A stretch of DNA of 12,508 nucleotides from Chloroflexota bacterium (GTDB lineage Bacteria > Chloroflexota > Limnocylindria > Limnocylindrales > CSP1-4): positions 1 through 12,508 of the forward strand of contig JAJYMP010000500.1 of NCBI GenBank assembly GCA_021786915.1, in the 5' to 3' direction. Position numbers and translations under genes: made by a program. Below the pieces are notes generated by a model, which saw nothing but the letters and a program-made list of their open reading frames with translations, was not told where the DNA came from and did no database searches. How positions within the stretch are numbered: the stretch's first letter is position 1; every line of letters starts with the position of its first letter. Shown in pieces: positions 7,519-12,508 of this stretch.

Positions 7519-8580
7519 TCAGGCGTCGGCGATCGGCGGGAGGACATCGTCTGGGCAGATTCCTTCTCCCGCCACGATGTTTCGCGCCGCGTGACGTCCC
7601 CGCAGCGCTTCGAGGTGGCGCGGGTGCATGCCCACGGAGCGCTTGCCGGGTCGGAGGACGTCGATGTTATCGCCCTCGACCAGCGGATCGCCGGGCGCGA
7701 GGTTTCGCGTTGCCTGGATCGTGCGAACGGCGAAGCGTCTCAGCTCCGCTTCGTGAGATCCGACGGTCTTCACACCATCGCCGCGTGCCTGTTCAGCGTC
7801 CCGGATCGACCTAACCATTGCGGCGAGCTCCTCCGGCTCAACGGCAAAGGGATGGTCCGGACCGGGCAGCCGGTTGTCCAAGGTGAAGTGTTTCTCGATG
7901 ACGGTCGCGCCGAGAGCGACAGCGGCGACCGGTCCCACAATCGGATCGCGGCTGTGATCTGAGAAGCCGGCTGGCACCCCGAACCGTTGGCTGAGATGCG
8001 GGATTACCGTCAGGTTGAGACTGTCAGGGGGAGCGGGGTAGCTTGAGGTGCACTGGAGCAGCGTGATGTCGCGTGCACCCGCCTCCCGCACGGTTGTCAG
8101 GCAGAACTCGATGTCGTCCTCAGCGGCAGCCCCTGTCGAGATGATAAGTGGCTTGCCGGTCGCGGCGAGCCACTGCAGCAGGCGAACGTGGTTGATCTCG
8201 TAGCTGGCCACCTTGTGTCGTCGCACGTACGGATCGACTGCCTCTGCATCTGCGACGGAGAACGGCGTCGACATGAATTCGATGCCCACCTGCTCACAGT
8301 GGGCGGCGATCTCTCCCACCAGATCGTATGGCATCTCGAGATCAATGAAGATCTCGTTGATCGACCGATGGATGCCCAGATCGGCGAGGTAGTCGCTGGC
8401 GCCAGCGTCGACCACGTAGGTGTCACGCGCTCGGTAGGTCTGGAACTTGACGGCGTCGGCACCAGCCTCGACCGCGACTTGCACCAGTGCACGTGCCATC
8501 TGTCGGTCGCGATCCGGCGTGCCCATCCGCCAGTTGCTACCAGCCTCGGCAATTACGAACACGCTGCGGCCAAGCGTCAT
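7519..8580 (-). CDS. pseI: Pseudaminic acid synthase / NeuB-family nonulosonic acid synthase
   Basis: A 353-residue NeuB-type enzyme. The family condenses phosphoenolpyruvate with a six-carbon amino sugar (here most likely 2,4-diacetamido-2,4,6-trideoxy-L-altrose) to give the nine-carbon acid in the cytoplasm. A TIM-barrel domain covers about 1-280: FVIAEAGSN at 8-16, AVKFQTY at 43-49, FMSTPF at 102-107, KVASYEI at 123-129, ISTGA at 147-151, QCTSSYP at 176-182, GFSDHS at 205-210 and VIEKHFT at 227-233. H209 and H231 match the two metal-binding histidines of NeuB. A C-terminal SAF (antifreeze-like) domain covers about 285-350. Odd point: the usual N-H-N-G after the first strand is N16-W-R-M-G here. 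The ATG at 8580 follows the pseG-pseH stop by one base and has GAGGA five bases upstream. An in-frame start at 8706 would lie inside the previous gene. Pse rather than Neu is inferred from neighbours. Confidence 0.9.
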   Translation of the reverse strand: MTLGRSVFVIAEAGSNWRMGTPDRDRQMARALVQVAVEAGADAVKFQTYRARDTYVVDAGASDYLADLGIHRSINEIFIDLEMPYDLVGEIAAHCEQVGIEFMSTPFSVADAEAVDPYVRRHKVASYEINHVRLLQWLAATGKPLIISTGAAAEDDIEFCLTTVREAGARDITLLQCTSSYPAPPDSLNLTVIPHLSQRFGVPAGFSDHSRDPIVGPVAAVALGATVIEKHFTLDNRLPGPDHPFAVEPEELAAMVRSIRDAEQARGDGVKTVGSHEAELRRFAVRTIQATRNLAPGDPLVEGDNIDVLRPGKRSVGMHPRHLEALRGRHAARNIVAGEGICPDDVLPPIADA

Positions 8581-8581
8581 G

Positions 8582-10072
8582 TCAGTCCTCAGGCTGGGCA
8601 GTTGTGCGTTCATCTGGCCGGGGACCGAGCTCATATTCAAGCATGTCGCTCGCGTCGGCGACGATCCGAAACCCGGCGCCGGCGAACATCCGCCGCGACG
8701 CGGCATTCTCCGACTTTACCCGGGCGCGCACCGGTCTCCGCGGCTGGACTCGAGCGTGCCAACGAAGAGCTGCACGGAGGAGGAGTCTGCCGATGCCCAG
8801 ACCGCGCTGCTCCGGCGCAACGCCGATCGAAATCTCATCGACACCGTCGCGCTTGTCGAAACGGACCTGCCCCACCGCACCCTGGCTAGTGATGCCGACG
8901 AGGAGAGCCGTCGCCGGGTCGCCAAGGCGAGCCTGCAGCCACTCCACGTGGTCTTCCCACGAGATTCGATCCGAGTGGAACGACGCGGCCCGCGTAGATG
9001 GATCGTTCGCCCAGTGCCAGAGGCAGTAGGCGTCCCGTCGAGTGGCTCTGCGAAGTCGGACACCATCCATCGCTGCAGCAACCCTACCAGCCCCCAGTCC
9101 GTCGACCAATGCCATGGCGCGCTCGGATGCCGACCGCCGAGACGCCTGGTCGTCGGCGACTCGCCGGATCATTCCGGCGAGCTCGTCCAGCCGAAGTGCG
9201 TCACATTGTCCGGCCAAGAAGGCCACACCAGCTTCCGACAGCGATCTGGCCGTGTCGAGCTGGTTCGAGGCGATCGTTACGAGCACAGTCGGGAGCCCGA
9301 CACAGCAGCGCTCGAGAGCAGAGGTCCCGCCGGCGCCGACGGCAAGATCCGCCGACGCGAGCACGCAACCAATGTCTCGAAGACCGCGGTGAATCGTCAC
9401 GCGGGAAGGGTCCAGTCGAGGCTCGGGGTGCGGGTAAGCGTCGCCCAGCAGGACGTCGACGATCGCCCCTGGGACCGCCCTAAGGACGGCCCGGACCGCA
9501 AGCAGCGTCGCGTCCATTGGGTCGGCGCCACCCATCGCCACAACGACCCGGCGCACCCGCCCAAAGGATCGCGCGAGTCCTGTCCTAGCCGATCGGAACT
9601 CTGGTCGAAGGATTGCATACCGGGGTCCGTATAGGCCGAGCGGCTTCCCGGCGACCAAGCCGGCGTAGCGGTCATCGCTCGCGCCCAGGCTCGGGTTGAC
9701 GATGATTTCGCCTTCGAGCGGCCGATCGATCAGGTCGTCGATCACGAGCCTCTGTCGCCGTGGGCCTGCCGCCTGACGCAGCCAAGCTCGATCCAGACCG
9801 TAGTGATCGACGACGAGCCAGTCCACCGCTACCCGCAGGCGATCCGCGAGCACTGGAAGGGGCTCAAGGGTCCCACGCACCGGCTCAACCAAGAATCCGG
9901 CAGCGCGTACCACGTCAGTCATGTCTCCGTCTGCGGGCACACACGCGAAGGTCGCGTCGAACGCACGCTGCGTAACCTCAGTGGCCAGAGCCAGAGTGCG
10001 CATGACGTGGCCGGTCCCGATCGCCGCGGACGCGTCGGCCCGGACCACGATACTTCGGGTGCGACGGCGCAT
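8582..10072 (-). CDS. pseG: Fused UDP-sugar hydrolase (PseG) and GNAT N-acetyltransferase (PseH-like)
   Basis: A 496-residue two-domain protein. Residues 1-335 are PseG-like: the N-terminal RADASAAIGTGHVMR (11-25) contains the histidine (H22) that corresponds to the catalytic histidine of PseG, VAMGGADP is at 178-185, and GAGGTSALERCCVGLP at 247-262 is the UDP-binding loop typical of this MurG-related family. Residues 338-480 form a GNAT acetyltransferase domain (LRRATRRDA at 340-348, ISIGVAPEQRGLGIG at 414-428 with the acetyl-CoA binding Q/RxxGxG loop, ENAASRRMFAGAGF at 455-468), matching PseH. PseH adds the 4-N-acetyl group to the aminosugar made by PseC; PseG then removes UDP to free 2,4-diacetamido-2,4,6-trideoxy-L-altrose. 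The ATG at 10072 starts at the first strand. An in-frame start at 10171 would overlap the upstream gene and cross a hairpin. The gene ends one base before pseI. Substrate assignment rests on context. Confidence 0.92.
   Translation of the reverse strand: MRRRTRSIVVRADASAAIGTGHVMRTLALATEVTQRAFDATFACVPADGDMTDVVRAAGFLVEPVRGTLEPLPVLADRLRVAVDWLVVDHYGLDRAWLRQAAGPRRQRLVIDDLIDRPLEGEIIVNPSLGASDDRYAGLVAGKPLGLYGPRYAILRPEFRSARTGLARSFGRVRRVVVAMGGADPMDATLLAVRAVLRAVPGAIVDVLLGDAYPHPEPRLDPSRVTIHRGLRDIGCVLASADLAVGAGGTSALERCCVGLPTVLVTIASNQLDTARSLSEAGVAFLAGQCDALRLDELAGMIRRVADDQASRRSASERAMALVDGLGAGRVAAAMDGVRLRRATRRDAYCLWHWANDPSTRAASFHSDRISWEDHVEWLQARLGDPATALLVGITSQGAVGQVRFDKRDGVDEISIGVAPEQRGLGIGRLLLRAALRWHARVQPRRPVRARVKSENAASRRMFAGAGFRIVADASDMLEYELGPRPDERTTAQPED
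8586..8590 (-). promoter_or_regulatory. Shine-Dalgarno site of pseI
   Basis: On the minus strand GAGGA lies five bases before the ATG at 8580, inside the last codons of the pseG-pseH gene. It selects this ATG over the upstream in-frame start at 8706. Confidence 0.6.
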
Positions 10073-10083
10073 CGCACCGCTAG

Positions 10084-10111
10084 CCAGCGGGGTCTTGGAA
10101 GACCCCGCTGG
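10084..10111. promoter_or_regulatory. Perfect 13-bp hairpin in the gap before pseG
   Basis: CCAGCGGGGTCTT (10084-10096) and AAGACCCCGCTGG (10099-10111) are exact reverse complements around a 2-base centre; as RNA this gives a 12-bp stem with a 4-base loop. It fills most of the 53-base gap between the cytidylyltransferase stop (10126) and the pseG start (10072), the only gap over 10 bases in the minus-strand operon. Its base is 11 bases from the pseG ATG. No T-run follows in the direction of transcription (CTAGCGG), so it is not a canonical intrinsic terminator. It could be an mRNA stability or processing element, an attenuator, or a block on ribosome access to pseG. Confidence 0.85.
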
Positions 10112-10125
10112 ACTCGTATGTCGGA

Positions 10126-10863
10126 TCACGCCGTGCCCTTCTGCGCCACATGAGCATTGAGGCGCCGCCAATCCGGATGACGATCGAGAAGAGCCACGAC
10201 GTCAAACCAGCCGAACCCGGGATCGACGGGATACAGAGCGTCAAGGATCCGCTCGACCAGCGCGAGGTCCTCGAGCGTATCGATCGTCCAGCGTTCGTCG
10301 CTCCGATCCGAGTCTGTGGTCACTTGCGCGAGACGGAATCGCTCCGGGTGCCCATACACGAATGGGGTGACATGCTCTCGGTCCCATCCTTGACTCGCCT
10401 CTCGCGATGCGATCGCGAGAGCGTCGGCGCTCACGACTTCGACATCGAGTCCGCGCGGATACGTCCGCCGGATGGTGTTCGAGGCATAGTCGACATCCCC
10501 GACCATGAAGCGCTCGATGACCGCGTCTACGACCGTCGGATCGAGCAGCGGACAGTCGGACGTCACCCGCACGACGACCGTTGCGCCGAGCTCGTCGGCC
10601 GCAAGCGCGTACCTCGCCAAGACGTCTTCCTCTGGGCCTCGAACGACAGGGATCCCTCGTTCGATGGCAAAGCGGACCAACGGATCGTCTCGTGGATTGA
10701 CCGTGGTCGCGACGGCCGTGACATGTGGGTGGGTGATCCGGGCGAGGCGCTCCAGCTGGAAGTCGAGCAGCGGCCTTCCCAGGACCGGTCGCAGGACTTT
10801 GCCGGGCAATCGGGTGGACCCAAGGCGTGCCTGGACAATCACGTGCACCACTCGCTCTGTCAC
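10126..10863 (-). CDS. SpsF-type cytidylyltransferase, probably making the CMP-nonulosonic acid (PseF role)
   Basis: A 245-residue nucleotidyltransferase of the CMP-sugar synthetase superfamily (acylneuraminate cytidylyltransferase-like). The N-terminal nucleotide-binding motif QARLGSTRLPGKVL (11-24), GPEEDVLARY in the first third, VRVTSDCPLLDP and NTIRRTYPRGLDVE in the middle, and ERWTIDTLEDL near the C-terminus are the pattern of the Bacillus SpsF group rather than of classical PseF/NeuA, whose N-terminus reads PARGGSKR. Expected role: CTP plus the free nonulosonic acid gives the CMP-sugar and pyrophosphate, in the cytoplasm. The context (between pseC and pseG-pseH) supports this, but the substrate is inferred. 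Start is given as the GTG at 10863, ten bases after the pseC stop. GTGs five and six codons downstream would also keep the fold intact, and no clear Shine-Dalgarno sequence decides between them. Confidence 0.85.
   Translation of the reverse strand: MTERVVHVIVQARLGSTRLPGKVLRPVLGRPLLDFQLERLARITHPHVTAVATTVNPRDDPLVRFAIERGIPVVRGPEEDVLARYALAADELGATVVVRVTSDCPLLDPTVVDAVIERFMVGDVDYASNTIRRTYPRGLDVEVVSADALAIASREASQGWDREHVTPFVYGHPERFRLAQVTTDSDRSDERWTIDTLEDLALVERILDALYPVDPGFGWFDVVALLDRHPDWRRLNAHVAQKGTA
10399..10421. repeat. Perfect 10-bp inverted repeat inside the cytidylyltransferase gene
   Basis: CTCTCGCGAT (10399-10408) and ATCGCGAGAG (10412-10421) are exact reverse complements around GCG. The repeat is in coding sequence (residues reading ALAIASRE). 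In a GC-rich sequence a 10-bp stem may occur by chance, so no function is claimed. Confidence 0.8.
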
Positions 10864-10873
10864 GCGAGATGGC

Positions 10874-12022
10874 TCAATTCATCTCTGCGGCGACTTCACG
10901 CACGGCCTCGACCACAGAATCGACCTCCGCGTCAGTCATCGCAGGGAAGATCGGGATCGAGATCGCCCGTGAGTAGAAGCCCTCGGCGACTGGGCACAGG
11001 CCGGATCCATATCCGAGGTCCTGGTAGTAGGGATGGAGATACACCGGGAGATAGTGCACCTGGACGCCCAGACCCCGCTCCCGAAGCGCATCAAACGCCA
11101 CTCTGCGGCGGCGGGCCCGGTCCGTGGGATCCCCGTCGACGCGGAGGACGTAGAGGTGCCATGCCGGTTCGACACCGTCACGACGGCCAGGGATCCGGAA
11201 TGCCCCGAGATCCGAGAGGTCGCGGTCGTATTGGGCGGCGATCGCACGGCGGCGCTCCAGGAAGCTGGGCAGCTTCCGAAGTTGACTGATGCCAAGCGCG
11301 CACTGCACGTCCGTCAATCGGTAGTTGAACCCAAGGTCCTGCATCTCGTGGTGCCAGGCACCTTCGTGACGTTGCAGCCTGCCTTCCTCACGCACCATCC
11401 CGTGAGATCGGAATTCCACGACCTTGCGATGCACGTCCGGGTCGCGCGTGATCACGGCGCCCCCTTCTCCTGTCGTGATGTGCTTCACCGGGTGGAAGGA
11501 GAGTGTCGCGACGTCAGCAAGTTCGCCGATCCTGCGCCCGCGATCAGTCGCCCCGAGTGAGTGGGCCGCGTCGTCGACAAGCGCCAGCCCACGACGCGAG
11601 GCAATGTCGCGGAGCGCATCGTAGTCCGCCGGGTGGCCCGCGTAGTCAACGGCAACGATCGCTCGGGTTCGGCGCGTAATGACTCGCTCGGCCGCCTTCG
11701 GGTCAAGCGTGCCAGTCTCGCGGTCAACGTCCGCGAAGACCGGCCGGGCGCCCAGGTAGAGTGCCGCGTTTGCAGTCGCGGCGAACGTGAGAGCCGGCAC
11801 CACAACCTCGTCGTCCGGCCCGATTCCGACCGCCCGGTAGGCGGCGTGAAGCGCAGCGGTCCCCGAGCTCACCGTTGCGACGAACGGCGCACCGGTAGCA
11901 TCCGCCAGTGCAGCCTCGAAACCCGCGACTATTGGGCCGGTCGTGAGAAATGCCGAGCGGAGTGCCTCCACAACTGCGGCGATGTCGTCGTCGTCGATCG
12001 ACTGTCTTCCGTATGGGAGCAT
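10874..12022 (-). CDS. pseC: UDP-4-amino-4,6-dideoxy-N-acetyl-L-altrosamine transaminase (PseC)
   Basis: A 382-residue PLP-dependent aminotransferase of the DegT/DnrJ/EryC1 family, of normal length. It opens with LPYGRQSIDDDDI (2-14) and FLTTGPIVAGFE (25-36), the start typical of PseC. SSGTAALHAA at 52-61 binds the PLP phosphate, ALTFAATANAALYLGA (77-92) follows, LVDDAAHSLGA (148-158) contains the aspartate that contacts the PLP ring nitrogen, and SFHPVKHITTGEGG at 175-188 contains the Schiff-base lysine K180. NYRLTDVQCALG occurs near residues 236-247. PseC uses glutamate to aminate the 4-keto sugar made by PseB, giving the L-altro 4-amino sugar. The ATG at 12022 is one base after the pseB stop (TGAC-ATG). 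An in-frame start at 12199 would lie inside pseB. The gene is followed after ten bases by the cytidylyltransferase. Confidence 0.93.
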   Translation of the reverse strand: MLPYGRQSIDDDDIAAVVEALRSAFLTTGPIVAGFEAALADATGAPFVATVSSGTAALHAAYRAVGIGPDDEVVVPALTFAATANAALYLGARPVFADVDRETGTLDPKAAERVITRRTRAIVAVDYAGHPADYDALRDIASRRGLALVDDAAHSLGATDRGRRIGELADVATLSFHPVKHITTGEGGAVITRDPDVHRKVVEFRSHGMVREEGRLQRHEGAWHHEMQDLGFNYRLTDVQCALGISQLRKLPSFLERRRAIAAQYDRDLSDLGAFRIPGRRDGVEPAWHLYVLRVDGDPTDRARRRRVAFDALRERGLGVQVHYLPVYLHPYYQDLGYGSGLCPVAEGFYSRAISIPIFPAMTDAEVDSVVEAVREVAAEMN

Positions 12023-12023
12023 G

Positions 12024-12508
12024 TCAGCCTGCGGCCAGCACGCGCAACTGATCCACCGTGAGCCACTCGGTATTTGTATCACTCGTGTATCGGAAATCCT
12101 CGGGCACCTTTTCGACCCCGAACCATGATCCGGGCTCCCACCAGTCCGCGTCGGGCGCCATGAGGTAAAAGTCGCCGGCGTCAAGGACACGCCGAGCATC
12201 GTCGACGCCGATCATCTCCTCGTGGAGTTTTTCACCGGGACGGATGCCAACAATCTCCAGTCGACAGTCCGGCGCCACCGCCGTCGCCAGGTCGACGACC
12301 CGCATACTCGGGATCTTGGGGACAAACAGTTCACCACCGTGCATCTCGCCGAGCATGCGGATCACGAACTCCACACCCTGATCCAGCGTGATCCAGAACC
12401 GGGTCATCCGGTCATCCGTGATCGGGATGACCCCGGTCTTTGCGAGTCGCCTGAAGAGCGGGACTACGCTGCCGCGGCTGCCCGAGATCTATGATACGGC
12501 GACCACCG
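12024..12508 (-). CDS. pseB: UDP-N-acetylglucosamine 4,6-dehydratase/5-epimerase (PseB), C-terminal part; frame broken near the window edge
   Basis: The 3' part of a gene that starts beyond the window. From 12407 downward it gives a strong PseB C-terminus: MTRFWITLDQGVEF, FVPKIPSMRVVDLA, IVGIRPGEKLHEEMI, the following DDARRVL, and a final SDTNTEWLTVDQL. Before that comes GSRGSVVPLFRRLAKTG, again PseB-like. PseB is an NADP-dependent SDR that starts the pseudaminic acid pathway from UDP-GlcNAc. Odd point: just upstream of GSRGS the frame holds a TAG (12491-12489). The bases nearest the edge, in the same frame, read VVAV, so the expected VVAVRYGNVxGSRGS is replaced by VVAV, Ser, stop, Ile, Ser, GSRGS. 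Net, six bases are missing relative to the family pattern and a stop is gained. This may be a real mutation or an assembly error at a contig end. If real, the first start left in this frame is the ATG at 12407, and the product could not be a working enzyme. Identity is firm; intactness is not. Confidence 0.8.

Noticed and set aside
7507..7521. pseI and the glycosyltransferase as one readthrough protein, since they share a frame with a single TGA between them
   Set aside because: Three codons after the TGA there is a usable GTG, and both products look complete in themselves; ordinary tight gene spacing explains it.
8447..9634. 395-codon plus-strand frame antisense to pseI and pseG-pseH
   Set aside because: No recognisable domain, and it opposes two genes with clear catalytic motifs.
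10638..10663. Imperfect inverted repeat TCGAACGA / TCGTTCGA around a GGGATCCC centre in the cytidylyltransferase gene
   Set aside because: An 8-bp stem with unpaired bases, within chance expectation for coding DNA of this composition.
10150..11289. 379-codon plus-strand frame antisense to the cytidylyltransferase and pseC genes
   Set aside because: Shadow frame with no domain; it crosses the boundary between two well supported genes.

Overview
The window is GC-rich throughout, and almost every base belongs to a gene. It is one cell-envelope polysaccharide locus. The clearest hint to the host is the first fragment, which ends in a sortase active-site motif. Sortases, high GC and a VanZ-like protein suggest a high-GC monoderm bacterium, for example an Actinomycetota or Chloroflexota lineage. 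The sequence alone does not settle which.

Layout. 2-160 (+): C-terminal end of a probable sortase. 198-593 (-): small VanZ-family membrane protein. 722-4269 (+): three genes, namely a polyprenyl-phosphate sugar-1-phosphate transferase that would start glycan assembly, an NAD-dependent sugar epimerase/dehydratase, and a SAM methyltransferase. 4327-12508 (-): seven tightly packed genes. In transcription order these are pseB (its 5' part cut by the window edge and its frame broken there), pseC, an SpsF-type cytidylyltransferase, a pseG-pseH fusion, a pseI/neuB-type synthase, an unassigned GT-B-like glycosyltransferase and a Wzx-like flippase. The two gene groups converge at 4270-4326.

How the genes fit together (inference from families and order). 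PseB, PseC, the PseH and PseG domains, PseI and the cytidylyltransferase give all six steps from UDP-GlcNAc to a CMP-activated nonulosonic acid, most likely pseudaminic acid or a close relative. The adjacent glycosyltransferase is the natural candidate to transfer that sugar, and the flippase to export the lipid-linked repeat unit. The plus-strand genes would begin the repeat unit, supply another nucleotide sugar and methylate something. No flagellar gene is visible, so a surface polysaccharide is a better guess than flagellin glycosylation.

Points worth a second look: a perfect 16-bp inverted repeat inside the methyltransferase gene; a perfect 13-bp hairpin filling the only sizeable gap in the minus-strand operon; the PseG-PseH fusion; an SpsF-type enzyme where a classical PseF is expected; a changed N-H-N-G motif in the synthase; and an in-frame stop at the window edge in pseB. 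I see no tRNA, rRNA, CRISPR array, insertion sequence or phage gene. No stretch over 300 bases lacks a gene.
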